The notes beneath the pieces were generated by a model. It was not told the origin of the DNA, ran no database searches, and worked only from the letters and a program-made list of their open reading frames with translations. 64,000 bases of DNA, from assembly GCF_029873635.1 (NCBI RefSeq), contig NC_080420.1, positions 123,946,719 through 124,010,718 on the forward strand, given 5' to 3'. The DNA comes from Malania oleifera. Lineage: Eukaryota > Streptophyta > Magnoliopsida > Santalales > Ximeniaceae. Below, piece after piece: positions 1 through 11,639 of this stretch. Made by a program: the position numbers and the translations under genes. The stretch's first letter is position 1. Every line of letters begins with the position of its first letter.

Positions 1-305
1 ATGTGTAGATTACTATCATTATTACGAATGATGGCTGCAGAATAGTCAGCTACAGTGAAGCATATGTCCTTGTGCGGCCTTACAGTATAGGTATTTTCAT
101 GGATTCATTTAAATCATGCACAAAGAATATTAATTAAACCAATGTTGAAATGAATAAAATTTTAAAAGAATTTTTGGTAATTCAACCCAATTATAAAGCA
201 ATATAAGCTGTGATTAATGGAAATTCAATTACTATCCACTTAAGTCAATATTATAATGATCCAAACAAATATATCAAAGGGATGTATTTTAATATTACAA
301 ATATA

Positions 306-340
<35 letters not shown>

Positions 341-1266
341 TCTGAGTAAGATTTTTTTTTTTTTTTAACAAAATGCAATGACAATAATATTGAAAATTCA
401 AAATAACAGTTAATCTAAATACACATAAATTGAAAAATAATTTACCAAAATGCTACTACTTGTCCTATTGTCATGACCTTGTGAAGGATCGTATAACACT
501 AGCTAAAACACTTTTTTTCAACTAATTAACTGAAAGTATACTATAGTTTACCACTAACACATTCACAACCATCGAATACAAAGCAAGTGAAAGTAGCTAG
601 CAAGCATGTAAGCAAATAAGAATGACGCAATATATATTAAAGAAACACAATTCATTAATAAAACCTCTATAGATAACATGTGTTTAGTGAGTGAGGCAAG
701 TACACTTGACACGTTTACAAATTCTAATGACTTTTACAATGATTGATGAACACTCGCTATGCCATAAAAAACTTCATATTCTATTTTAATTCTAACACTA
801 GAAAACATGAAACTGACTGAGGAGTCATACTCACATTTTACGCTCAGGCATAGACATAATGAATAAACTGATACTTCTATTAAATTATAATTATACATCC
901 CACATACATAAGGGAAGCAGCTACAGACAAACATAATGCTTTGAATAAGCTTGACGCATGGCATTTATTAATAGCCATTAGCTCTCTTTAAAAATAAAAA
1001 TTCTTAACTTTTCAACCTTAAAATGGAACTCATAATCAACTAGTAGCCACAATACACAAAATTACAACTAATCTAATAATCAATACTTCTTACTCGTACT
1101 GGTCTAAATGCTAACAAGACATCTTGTGACTAGATAGTCCCAATCTTACATGCTGGAACCATCCGTTACTAGTTTCTCCTTAACTTCATGAAGATTAAAT
1201 AGGAAAGATGCAAGTATTCAAACTTCATTCGGGTCACAATGTCTATTACAATTTATCTCTATATTA

Positions 1267-1426
1267 AATATTAGAAGTTGTTCAAATACGAGAAAAAATA
1301 AGACATATCAACAAAAATGAGAAAGGAAAGAAATATATTTTGCACAAATGAATAAATTTTATTTTACAAGATATTAAAATTTTATTTTGTCTTATTTTTT
1401 CTCGTATTTGAATAACTTCTAATATT
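1267..1426. repeat. MITE-like inverted repeat with 39-bp arms
   Basis: The 39 bases at 1267-1305 are repeated almost exactly in reverse complement at 1388-1426, with an ~82-bp AT-rich loop. The core of the arm is TCAAATACGAGAAAAAAT. This is the size and shape of a miniature inverted-repeat element or its remnant. No clear target duplication was found, so the superfamily is not assigned. Confidence 0.55.
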
Positions 1427-1521
1427 TTTTTCTCGAAAAAAATACTTATTTGAATTAAGGAAAATTTTTATTTATTTTTATTAGATTTTACAGGAGGTCG
1501 TTGTCTTTTGCCATAAAGTCA

Positions 1522-1522
<1 letters not shown>

Positions 1523-1562
<40 letters not shown>
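1523..1562. repeat. (ATT)n microsatellite, about 13 units
   Basis: Uninterrupted ATT units are visible directly. A second microsatellite, (TA)n at about 1688-1733, lies 125 bp downstream, and another (TA)n sits at 309-338. Confidence 0.95.
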
Positions 1563-1563
<1 letters not shown>

Positions 1564-1683
1564 GTGTGTGTTTTGTGTGTTTGGGTATAGCCGCGTGGGG
1601 AGGTGGCGGCCTAATAGCGCGTGGGGGAGAGTTACAACATAAAGTCATTTGAGGGATGCGTGTACGGTGACAAAATTGGACAA

Positions 1684-1735
<52 letters not shown>

Positions 1736-2930
1736 GACTCCGCCACTGACACGTTTGTCGAGGTCAAGGTCAAGGTCCAACCCCGCAAGAAAGAGCCTTT
1801 TTACACGCTCCTTGTTTGTTTGACGATTTCATGTGATCGTGTTTTAGCCTTCCTTAATGCTTCCCGTCGCCCATGGCAACCTTCGAGATCCAAACACTGC
1901 CTTATCATTCTCCTATCTTATCCAAACATGGTTTAGAATTTTACTGTGATGGTGTTGAAATACTCTCATTTATATAAATTTTTTTTAAGAAAAATAACAA
2001 ATTCATTTTGAGCCTATTTTACTAGGACAAAAAACGAGGCAAACTGCTCAGAAGTTACTCAATGATTCGTTTAAATTCATTTATTAAGTTCAACGAATTA
2101 AACTAGAACTTAAATTTCAGATTCATCAACGAAATGGGTCATATTTTCCCTTCCTTTCCTTTGCATTATTAAAGATCCATGGTAGGTTTGAAAAAGAATA
2201 TTACAATGTTTTAAGGTTGGGCCACGAGGTTCTCTTGACACCCTCTTTTTCTATTTCACAAAACTTAATGATTAAGGGGTCAAAGCAAAAACCACCATGT
2301 GCCACTTGATGTGCAAAGTCAAACTTGGCAACAAAAGCTGAAAAAAAATTATGACTTCACCAATCACTTCGGTCTAATCATCCCACTATCCACTTCAGCC
2401 AAATCATCCCACTTCTTTCCTCAATCGCAATAAAGGATATCGATTAATTTCTTACAACCACTCTCTCCTGATCTATTTCAACTCCATTGAGCCATTGAAC
2501 TAGTAGATAATCTTTCCTAAGGAATGGAAAGATATAGCCGTATTCGAATTATCCCACTACACAAAAACTAATAAACAAATTTTTATCGTACACGCCATTA
2601 AGCTTTAATTTTTATTAGGTTTCAATCATATCTAAGCATACATTAACACTTAATAGTGTTTTCGACGGAAAGAAAATATAATAAAAAAATAATTTTCTTT
2701 CCTTTTCTTGTTCTTTTCTCTCACAATATCCTTAACCTAAGTGGGGCCTAAATGTCACAATAGCAACTAAGAGAAAGCTCTCATGTAGAAAACCCAAAAC
2801 AGAATCTGCAATCTCTTGTACGAGTGAGAATGAAAAAGCTAAGACAGACACCATTGGCAGGTCTGAACATGCATTGATCAGAAGAAAACATAATATGTTT
2901 TCCAACCGACAAAATTGCACACAAACAAGA

Positions 2931-3322
2931 GTTTTTTCCCGTTTTATAATTAAAAATAAATAAAATATAAAATAATACTCTGAACAGGGAATTTTTTCCC
3001 AAAATAATGCTCACGTAATCTCGCAGCTTCATGCTGCGAGATTTAAACTGGTGACCACTCTGCCATCGATGCGTGGCAAAGAAAGAAACAGGGGTAACGT
3101 GACGTATGGCGACGGATAAAGAAAGAGTTTTTTCCCATTTTATAATTAAAAATAAATAAAATATAAAATAATACTCTGAACAGGGAATTTTTTCCCAAAA
3201 TAATGCTCACGTAATCTCGCAGCTTCATGCTGCGAGATTTAAACTAGTGGCCACTCTGCCATCGACGCGTGGCAAAGAAAGAAACAGGGATAACGTGACG
3301 TGTGGCGACGGGTGAAGAAATC
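2931..3322. repeat. 196-bp tandem duplication of the left terminus of the foldback element
   Basis: Positions 2931-3126 and 3127-3322 align end to end with a few substitutions. Each copy contains the terminus, an A/T-rich stretch, one 27-bp hairpin and the following GC-richer block. The right terminus carries a single copy, so the duplication arose on one side only. Confidence 0.9.
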
Positions 3323-3501
3323 TCACAGGTTGGACCTGCGAGATTTGAGAAGCGATCGAACAGAGAGGCGACGCGTGGCTGCGAGGTTACGAGCGATCGT
3401 GACACGTGGTGAATCTCGCAGGTCCAACCTGCGAGATTTAAGAAGCGATCAAACGGAGAGCGTGCCACGTGGTAAATCTCGTAGGTCCAACCTGCGAGAT
3501 T
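3017..3501. repeat. Array of five 27-bp short hairpins (left arm)
   Basis: Short inverted repeats of the form AATCTCGCAG...CTGCGAGATT occur at 3017-3043, 3213-3239, 3319-3345, 3412-3438 and 3475-3501. Each has 10-11-bp arms and a 5-7-bp loop. They are separated by GC-rich spacers containing GCGATCG and CCACGTGG-like words. Mirror copies lie in the right arm near 5036-5062, 5099-5125, 5191-5219 and 5298-5326. They are hairpins nested within a larger hairpin. Confidence 0.85.
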
Positions 3502-3804
3502 TAAGAAACGATCGTACGAAAAACCTATGGGATGAACTTGTCCTCGTTGCATCGTAAATTATAAAAACAGAGGCTCATTTTAAGTCATTTTCTGGGTTGG
3601 CCTTAAAGAAGAACCACAACACGCCAGTCACATTCAACAACTTACCAGCTCTCCAACACAATGAACCCAACCACAAAACGATCTGGTGTTTCAACACCAA
3701 CAATGCTGAAGCCTAAAGGCTATCAAACATAATTTGCTCAAATAACGCCAGTAAAACTTAACTTAAAACTTGCTTTCAAGGATTAGCTGCATCACTCGCA
3801 ATTA

Positions 3805-3841
<37 letters not shown>

Positions 3842-4115
3842 TTTATGTAGATATTAGAAAATTTCAATTATCTAAAAAAATACATGCTTATCTGGAAAAA
3901 CAGATACTCCTACTGCTTATATTAATTAAAAACCAAAAGAGAACGTCTTCATCACTCATCAAACATGGCCCTTTTGCCTTTCTAAATTCCAAATTTAGAA
4001 AAAGGGAAAACAGACGAGCAGAAGCATATTTGGTGAGTTGATATGGAGATGTTGAGCACCTTGATTTGAAAATTTCAACTCAAAATTTGTTGGATCACAA
4101 AGCTTCTCCTAAATC

Positions 4116-4313
4116 CTACTCTATAAATACATAACTAGTTGGATCACAATTTGGGCACACGAACCGTTCATTGCTGTGGACGGTCTTCTGATGATTGAGG
4201 AAACCTCGCTCTTTTTGGAAGACTTTGTTGCAATGGTTGCAAAATCCATAGTAGTCCTGATAAGCTTTCATTTCTTCTTCATCTACTACTGCCTTACCCT
4301 TGTATCCTCCTCC
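4116..4313 (-). pseudogene. Captured C2H2 zinc-finger gene fragment in the foldback loop
   Basis: On the minus strand an open frame through the loop encodes one complete C2H2 finger: Cys-x2-Cys, 12 residues, His-x4-His, with hydrophobic residues at the usual spacing (FCNHCNKVF ... GFLNHQKTVH). A linker resembling HSNERF leads into the first CxxC of a second finger (CPNC). The frame then runs into the left arm and stops at 4116-4118, so the second finger is cut off. An ATG at 4348 opens a different frame that also contains CxxC but stops after 20 codons, so the original reading frame seems shifted. C2H2 fingers bind DNA or RNA in many plant transcription factors. The exact parent gene was not recognised. 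Confidence 0.65.
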
Positions 4314-4690
4314 TCACATTTCTTGCAAGTCTCCCCCTTAGCTGCCATTGCTTTGTAATTTTTTAGTTCTTCTTCCTATAGACTCTAACTAGTTATGTAT
4401 TTATAAAGTAGGATTTAGGAGAAGCTTTGTGATCCAACAAATTTTGAGTTGAAATTTTCAAATCAAGGTGCTCAACATCTCCATATCAACTCACCAAATA
4501 TGCTTCTGCTCGTCTGTTTTCTCTTTTTCTAAATTTGGAATTTCGAAAGGCAAAAGGGTCATGTTTGATGAGTGATGAAGACGTTCTCTTTTGGTTTTTA
4601 ATTAATATAAGCAGTAGGAGTATCTGTTTTTCCAGATAAGCATGTATTTTTTTAGATAATTGAAATTTCCTAATATCTACATAAAAATAT

Positions 4691-4737
<47 letters not shown>

Positions 4738-5420
4738 GCAAGTGATGCAGCCAATCCTTGAAAGCAAGTTTTAAGTTAAGTTTTACTGGCGTTATTTGAG
4801 CAAATTATGTTTGATAACCTTTAGGCTTCAGCATTATTGGTGTTGAAACACCAGATCGTTTTGTGGTTGGGTTCATTGTGTTGGAGAGCTGGTAAGTTGT
4901 TGAATGTGACTGGCGTGTTGTGGTTCTTCTTTAAGGCCAACCCAGAAAAATGACTTAAAATGAGCCTCTGTTTTTATAATTTACGATGCAACGAGGACAA
5001 GTTCATCCCACAGGTTCTCCGTACGATCGCTTCTTAAATCTCGCAGGTTGGATCTGCGAGATTTACCACGTGGCACGCTCTCCGTTCGATCGCTTCTTAA
5101 ATCTCGCAGGTTGGACATGCGAGATTCACCACGTGTCACGATCGCTTGTAACCTCGCAGCCACGCGTCGCCTCTCCGTTCGATCGCTTCTCAAATCTCGC
5201 AGGTCCAACCTGCGAGATTTCTTCACCCGTCGCCACACGTCACGTTACCCCTGTTTCTTTCTTTGCCACGCGTCGATGGCAGAGTGGCCACCAGTTTAAA
5301 TCTCGCAGCATGAAGCTGCGAGATTACGTGAGCATTATTTTGAGAAAATATTCCCTGTTCAGAGTATTATTTTATATTTTATTTATTTTTAATTATAAAA
5401 CAGGAAAAAACTCCAAACAA

Positions 5421-6419
5421 TGGCACTTACAAAAAGAAGAAAAACCATTAACAAGGAATTGCAAAATGTTGGGGAAGATACATAGAAGAAGGAAAGGAAA
5501 AAAGAATGGAGTTTGGTTCACATCTTACCATTTTATTGAAATGCAAGTCACAATATTTGGAAGTGGCAGACACCCAATTCCTAAAGTTAAACCTAGAATG
5601 GTTGCTAAAATGAAATAGATGCTGACTTTCGCATTTGTTAGTCATAACAGATTAGAAAATGAAGATAGATCTGACTTTGGCATTTTGTTAGTCATAACAG
5701 ATTAGAAAATGAAGATAGATATATACATAAGAAAAATGGAATGACTGCCAAGCCCTTGCATCAGAAAAAGAAATCATGATAACCATGGGAAAATACGGTA
5801 ACACAAACAGGGGAAAAGAAAATTTAAGGAAAACTGGATCTTAAAGAAAGATAACACTAATTGCATATCTAATCTAGTCTGTGATGTCTTATTCAACAAC
5901 TAATAAAGGCAGGTAAAGCATCTTCCCCAATTATTGAAGGCAGCTAAAGCATCTAAATCACCCAATCTTGCCAAGTATGCAGAAGGTAATGACATGTTTC
6001 ATTCCATTCCATTTCTTGAAAGCATACTCATGGGAGAGGAGTGGAAAACAGAAACATTTTCCCCCTCTTCTTTGATGTTTAACATCAACAGCACAATGCA
6101 CTTGCCAAACCTGAACTGGAAATATGCCCAATGCCCAAGAATACAAAACAGAGTAACTGCAATTAATGGGAATAGGAAATTTTAGATGGTTATAAATCAC
6201 AAGAACAATTTGATTTTAGTAAATTAACAATGTGATTATTTACTTCAAATCCCATAAATTACGTGATTGTCCATAAGTCCCTAACCTTGATTGGTGAAAA
6301 ACAATTACTTGAATGTTTTTTTATACTCTCACCAAAATTCTGTTTGGAACATTGAAACAAGAAAGAAAAGGAAAAAAAAAAATAAAAATGGAGGGCAAGC
6401 TCAGCCGTGGAAAGAAATA
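5421..6419. other. Spacer; short tandem duplication only
   Basis: No gene was recognised. A ~49-bp unit beginning CTGACTTT is tandemly repeated at 5622-5670 and 5671-5720. The rest is AT-rich and non-repetitive by eye. Confidence 0.6.
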
Positions 6420-8547
6420 TTTTCTTTTAAAAAAAATTAATAAAGATAATAGAGATCCATTAATAAATAAACTATAGTACAGAAGATGGATAAGGCATCC
6501 TCCATAAATTAGCTATTTACAAGTGCTGCCCTCCAATCCCTTTAAGATTGGACAGCGAGAAATCCAAAAGAATTGCCCAAAAGAAAAAATATTTACTTCA
6601 TCCCACAGCTGGGCAGGAGGGTTTGATTGAGCTTTAAATATCCTCCCATTCTTCTCAAGCCAGTGTCCAAAAAATTGCAAGCAAACCATGGAGCCCTCCC
6701 ATCTCTACTCTTCTCAAAACCCCGATATCTCACAAGTAAGAACTCAATATATTGCAAAGCCACCCACATTTCACTAAAACATGAGAAATGAGCTTCCCAA
6801 AGATTCCTCGCCACTGGGGACAGGTGCACATTAGTCTCATTGAACTCATGAGACAATATACAAATATTTGGGCTAAGAGCTTCATAGGGTCTCCTTACTT
6901 GTAACAAGTCATTGTATTAATCATGTTAAAGAGATAGAATCCAAATGAGAGCCCAGACCTTAAAAATGAACCTTGGCCATTACAATGACATGATAAAAAT
7001 GAAAAGAACAGGGGGTTTCTAGAAAGATGAGAAAACAGAAAGAAACCCAAGCAATCCCTAAGCCAGACTCATGCATTTCCCGATTTTGAGGAAAGAAAGA
7101 ATCCGACAGACTGGGAAAATAAGTAAGCTTATCAATCTTTCTTTAGTTGAGACTCCTAAAGAAGTGGAAATCACAATATGAAGAGCTGCCGCAGCCCCAA
7201 CACCACCACCACCACTCCCGGGGCGAGCAGGCGCATGCATACAAAAAGAAAAAAAAGTTGGTGCATTATGAGCAATAGATAGTCTAAAGAGATGAAGTAC
7301 CATCAGCTTGTCCAAGACCCTCGCCGCACCACTCTTTGACATTTTGATCTTCAACCCTGAAACGTACTAAAAATTCTCAACAAAATGAGAACCTTTTGCA
7401 ACTCCCAACATGATCCTCCAGAAAAAATATGGTATCTTCTGCAACTGAAGATGGGACACCTCAACCTCTTCTCTCAAACCGATAAGCCTCTTAACTTAAA
7501 TATTGAGCATGAGAAATCAGCATCTGCTTAGACCATCAACCATGAGGGTCAACAAGAAAGGAGACAAAGGATCCCCTTGTCAAAACACCTGAGAAGCATT
7601 AAACTACTCCCTAGGGTGTTCATTAAAATCACCTGGCATATTTGTAGAACTAGAACACCCTTTTATCCAATTCCTACACACTGATCCCAGACCCTTCTTA
7701 CCAATCACTTGGTCTAAGGAATTCTAATTCACCATGTCATAAGCATTCTGAAAATCCAATTTGAGAACCAAGCCCCCCTTATCCCTCCTCCTCACATCCT
7801 CAACCACCTTGATAACATCTAAAACTAGTCACTAAACTAAAAGGCCTAAAATCTCTCACCCTACTAGACTTCTCTTTAGGTATCAAAACTATAAGGTTGA
7901 GTTCATATTTTTTTCCCCAAAAAACCTCATAATATCATCCTGCAAAACTTCCCGGCTGCTTTGAGAATAAAAAGTCATTGTAAAACCATCTGGACCTTGA
8001 GCTTTATCCCTATCCATATCAAGAACTACCCTATTACCTTCATCAACCTTGAAAGGTTGTTCTGACCAGATAGCCTTGTACACCCCTACAGGACTCAAGC
8101 CACTCAATATGCTGGCAGTCCACTGTATATAAACAGTTATAAAAGCACGGTATCTCATCTCAAATCTGTTTCTAAACCCTCACAAGACATCCTGATTCAA
8201 GCTCCAACTCCTCAATAAACCTTTTCCTCCTCCTACCCTATGAAACAACCCAGAATTACAATTCCCCTCTTTCACCCATTTTATCCTTGATTTTTAACAC
8301 CAATTCCTCTCATCTCCCAGCAGAAGCACGCCGCCTATCCTCCTTGCCCAGCAGCCCACACTGCTCCAATTCAATCCATCCCATCCCCTCCATCTCAGGA
8401 AAACATATTAATTTTTTGCTCCTTCAAATTTCCAACACACACTATTCCATTGCTTCAATTTATCTTTCAAAAATTTCAATTTTTTCATCACTTTAAAGCC
8501 CTCCCACCCCTAAACATGACAAATCTCCACCACACCTTGATATTATC
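6420..8547 (-). pseudogene. Old L1-type LINE (LINE A), 3' part: linker, RT and C-terminal region, decayed
   Basis: Read on the minus strand, this degenerate sequence gives plant L1 ORF2 pieces in order. At about 8500-8160 is the endonuclease-RT linker with SRIKWVKEGNCNS. At 8158-7889 is the RT entry with DKAQGPDGFTMTFYS. Around 7750-7500 there are fragments such as LKLDFQNAYD and GDPLSPFLL. Near 6700-6500 is a LINE-type C-terminus (PPAQLWDEV, FFWISRCPILKG). Stops and frameshifts are frequent throughout. The element is interrupted at 8547/21359 by a Copia insertion; its 5' part resumes at 21359. The exact 3' end was not fixed. Confidence 0.75.
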
Positions 8548-8716
8548 TGTTATTGGTTATTTTAATCTTTTAGTATTATTATTAAGTGTGTTAGTATGTT
8601 AATTAGTGAGAGTTAAAAAAGGTATTACGGTCATTAGTATGCATTTGATTTGTACTATAAATAGAGGGAGAGACCTATCTTTGAGTTAAGTCATTCATTT
8701 AATCAAAATTTTAACA
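8548..8716 (+). repeat. 5' LTR of Copia 1 (169 bp)
   Basis: Begins TGTTATTGGTTA and ends TTTTAACA, directly before the primer-binding site. It contains a TATA box (TATAAATAGAGG, around 8656-8667) and matches 16242-16355 plus 21307-21358. A clearly related LTR flanks Copia 2, so both belong to one lineage. Confidence 0.92.
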
Positions 8717-8728
8717 TGGTATCAGAGC
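8717..8728 (+). other. Primer-binding site of Copia 1 (initiator-Met tRNA)
   Basis: TGGTATCAGAGC immediately follows the CA end of the LTR. It is the standard complement of the plant initiator-Met tRNA 3' end used to prime minus-strand synthesis. Confidence 0.95.
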
Positions 8729-9309
8729 ATGATCCAACCTAAACCCTATCACACTCAGTTGTTTCCAGAAAACACCCTCCCGTTGCTGCTTTTCTCAGAA
8801 CCACCAACCCAGTTCATTATTTCACAAAACCAACCATATAGCCAAAAAAAAACCCTCTGAAATATAACCCTACAAAATCCCATATCTAGAAACCTCCCAA
8901 GGCGCCAACTGACTACCGCCAGTCTCGACCCCAAGGCGTCAGTGCATAAGAGTGATTCCAGCCACCTTTTTCTGATTTTTTTTCCTCCAGCATGTTCTGA
9001 CTCCTCCCCTAGACCATATTATCAAGTTGTTGAGGATGTTTTTTGCTCAAAGATCCAACCTTTTTCAACCATGCACTCATGGTAATCCGTTAGTTGTTGT
9101 TCAGTGTCCGTAAAGGCTTTTTGTGAGTTTCTTGGAGTATGGCAATGCTCAGAAGTTGATTTGTGAGGCTATGGCAGTGTTTTATCAGTTTGTGGGTGGT
9201 TCACCTTGTCCGTGGTTGTTTCAGTTCTTTTCCTCATTTGTGGTTATCCTAATTAGTTTTGATTGTTCTTCTTGTTTGACAGTGGTGTGGCTGCTGGTTT
9301 GTGAGTATT

Positions 9310-9830
9310 AGGATGGAGTCTTATGAATCCAAAAAAGGTTGGATAGAAAGAATTATGTTTAGTGGTCTAAGGCTGTTTGGGTTTATTTAGCAAGATTAGG
9401 AAAATATGACCATTTTCTCCAATGTAGTCCCTCTGATAAGGAGAGAAAAGAAGTGTGAATTCAATAAGATGCCTTGATTGTTTCCCTCTTGCGAAATTCG
9501 TCAAAGCCTCAGATTGCATGGACGTACATGCATCTAGATACATGCAAGGAGATTTGGGATTTGCCAAGCTTCTGTACTCTAGTAACATTGCACATATATA
9601 TATGATTTATCCCAGGAGTAATTTCAGTTATAATAGGGAGATAAGAGCATTACAGATTATTTTGGAGAGATGAAACATATTCATGAGGAGCTTAACATCA
9701 TACAATCTATAACCGCTAATGTTTGTGAGATGCGGAAGCAGAGAAAGTAGACGATAGTTATTTGGCTTCTAGTGGAATTGAAACCCAAGTTTGAGATTGT
9801 CCGATACCAAGTACTTAGTAGTATAGAGTT
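9310..9830 (+). pseudogene. Copia 1 gag remnant
   Basis: Several frames together read like a Copia Gag: a WSKAVWVYLARLGKYDHF block near 9363-9416 and a TCKEIWDL segment near 9540, followed by broken pieces such as FGEMKHIHEELN. Stops and frameshifts separate them. No zinc knuckle was recognised. Gag would form the particle shell that packages the RNA; this copy cannot be translated intact. Confidence 0.6.
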
Positions 9831-10044
9831 GCCGTCATTTTCCAATGTTTATTCTTGCGTCCTATGGGCTTCCTTCAGCACACATTCTCCTGCTCTGGCA
9901 TCTAACTTTGAAAGGACACCCTTTGCTACACAAGGTGATTCTAGTTCTTTACCAAACAACCACAAAAGTTATTAAGGTGGTTCAAGTAGTTGTGGTGGTA
10001 GAGATGGATGAGGTAGAGGTACTCCTCAAGTCCTTAGTTTATAG

Positions 10045-10270
10045 TCCTTAGGTCATAGACCCTGCTACCACTAATCATATCGCAAGTATACCTAATTTCT
10101 TCTCTACTATTTAGTATCCTAAAAAATTATCTTGTGTTACTCTTGCTGATGGATCCAGCACTGCCATTGAGGGAATTGGGACTATAAAGCCCACTTCTTC
10201 TATTTCTCCTCCTTTGATTTTGTATATTCCCAAGTTTCCTTTCAATCTGATGTCCATTAGCAAGATTACC
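10045..10270 (+). pseudogene. Copia 1 protease remnant
   Basis: The translation contains VIDPATTNHI where Copia proteases have an Asp-Ser-Gly-Ala-Thr-type active site, followed by VTLADGSSTAIEGIGT and LYIPKFPFNLMSISK. These are the conserved Copia protease segments. The active-site Ser-Gly is altered and an internal stop is present, so the enzyme is presumed dead. Confidence 0.7.
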
Positions 10271-10275
10271 AAATC

Positions 10276-11293
10276 ATGAATTTTTTAGTAACATTCTTCC
10301 CTGATTTTGTGGTTATTCAAGATTTGACGACAAGGAAGACAATTGGCGGAGGGTGTGAAGCTAGTGGACTTTATCACTTTGAGCGACTATTTACTTCTAC
10401 CACTTGCACTGCTGCAGTCACACATCTCCAGAATCATAGTAGCCATGGTCATCCTTAGTTGGAAAAGGAGAAAGTCTAGTTCCTGATTTGAGTTCTATGT
10501 CTAGTCTTGATTGTGAGTCTTGTTAGTTGGGAAAGCATCATCGTGTCCTTTTGCTTCCCAAGTCAATAAATACACTGCAAGCTCTTTCATGTTAGTCCAT
10601 TATAATGTTTGGGGTCCTAGTAAGTTGGGTTTACAGTACTTTGTAACCTTTGTGGATGATTATTCAAAGATGACTTGCCTATATTTAATAAAAGATCGTT
10701 CCGAGTTATTTCATACATTTTGTGCCTTTTGTTCCAAAATAAAGACTCAATTTGGTTCGCCAGTTCGAATACTTCAGAGGGATAATGCTAAAGAGTATTT
10801 CAATACTCAATTCACTACTTATATGACTCAATTTGGTATCGTCCATCAATCATCCTGTGCCAACACTCCTCAACAAAATGGGGTTGCAAAGAGGAAAAAT
10901 AAACATATTCTTGAAATCACTCCCACTTTACTTTATCAAATGCATGTAGCTAAAGTGTTTTGAAGTGATGTTGTACTTACTACTTGCTATCTTATCAATA
11001 GGATGCCATCCATTGTTCTTAGTGGTAAAATTCCCTACTCCATTCTCTTCCCTAATTCACCTATATTCTCTCTACCTCTTCATATATTTAGGTGTGTGTC
11101 CTTTGTTCATCATCTAACTCTTGGGGTGGATAAGTTGGATCTTTGTGCTATAAAATGTGTTTTTCTGGGCAACTCATATACTCAAAATAGATATCGTTGT
11201 TATAATCATGTGCTGCATTCGCTTATATGTTTCTACAAATGTTACGTTCTTGGAGTCTACACCTTACTACTATCAGTCCCTAAGTGCTTCTGA
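10276..11293 (+). pseudogene. Copia 1 GAG-pre-integrase and integrase
   Basis: The pre-integrase zinc region (LYHFERL, then CESC near 10515) leads into the integrase core at 10590-10963. The first catalytic Asp (normally in D-V-W-G-P) is Asn in HYNVWGP. The second Asp is kept in ILQRDNAKEY. The catalytic Glu is Lys in QNGVAKRKN. Stops occur near 10459 and 10963. The region after 11003 keeps the downstream Copia sequence (KCVFLGNSY). Two of the three catalytic carboxylates are lost, so the integrase is non-functional. Confidence 0.85.
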
Positions 11294-11639
11294 TCTCAAT
11301 GAGTCTCTTCCTCTACCTCATCTTCTAGGTCCTAGTTTGTTGTACTTACCCAATCAACCACCTGCATCTCCAAGTAGTTTGAGTCCTTCTCATATTCTCA
11401 ATTGTCCTAATTTATAGGTGTATTCATGACGACAGCTCCAAGGAAGAGAGCCCCCTCTAGCTTCCACTACCACACCTTTGGTTTCCTTATCTCATGATCA
11501 TATTTCCCACGATGTTGATCCTCCCATTGTTGTCTGGAAAGGTAAACGCACATGTACACAACATCCAATCTCCAACTATGTTTGCTATGTTTTTTACCAC
11601 CCTCCTGTTATTGATTTGTTACTACCATATCATCTACTG

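Larger units (their letters stand above)
1..2921. other. AT-rich intergenic region without recognisable genes
   Basis: I see no gene, splice-supported exon or transposon protein here. The stretch is AT-rich, with simple repeats (TA tract near 309-338, ATT tract 1523-1562, TA tract 1688-1733) and one hairpin listed separately. Open frames across 1481-1936 are translations of the microsatellites (runs of Ile-Tyr or Asn) and are not taken as genes. Confidence 0.7.
2929..5413. mobile_element. Foldback DNA transposon with ~1-kb inverted arms and captured gene fragment
   Basis: The sequence begins GAGTTTTTTCCC and ends GGAAAAAACTC. It is bounded on both sides by CAAACAA (2922-2928 and 5414-5420), a perfect 7-bp duplication. 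The left arm (3127-4140) and right arm (4387-5413) are near-identical reverse complements, about 1 kb each by eye, around a ~245-bp loop. The outer 196 bp of the left arm is tandemly duplicated (2931-3126 and 3127-3322) while the right end has one copy. No transposase is visible, so the element is non-autonomous. Foldback elements and MULEs with long terminal repeats both fit; the 7-bp duplication is short for a MULE. High arm identity suggests recent origin or gene conversion. A transcript across it would fold into a very long hairpin. Confidence 0.85.

Noticed and set aside
1481-1936. Overlapping open frames on both strands with runs of Tyr-Ile and Asn
   Set aside because: They are translations of (TA)n and (ATT)n microsatellites and have no other protein-like content.
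3017-3501. Regularly repeated 27-bp palindromes considered as a CRISPR-like array
   Set aside because: Plant nuclear context, irregular spacing, repeats lying inside transposon arms with mirror copies, and no associated genes.
3300-3557. 85-codon frame rich in RSNLRDLRSDRTE-type repeats, with a mirror copy at 4981-5238 on the other strand
   Set aside because: It reads through the repeated short hairpins of the foldback arms. The repeat explains the periodic protein and both copies are the same DNA inverted.
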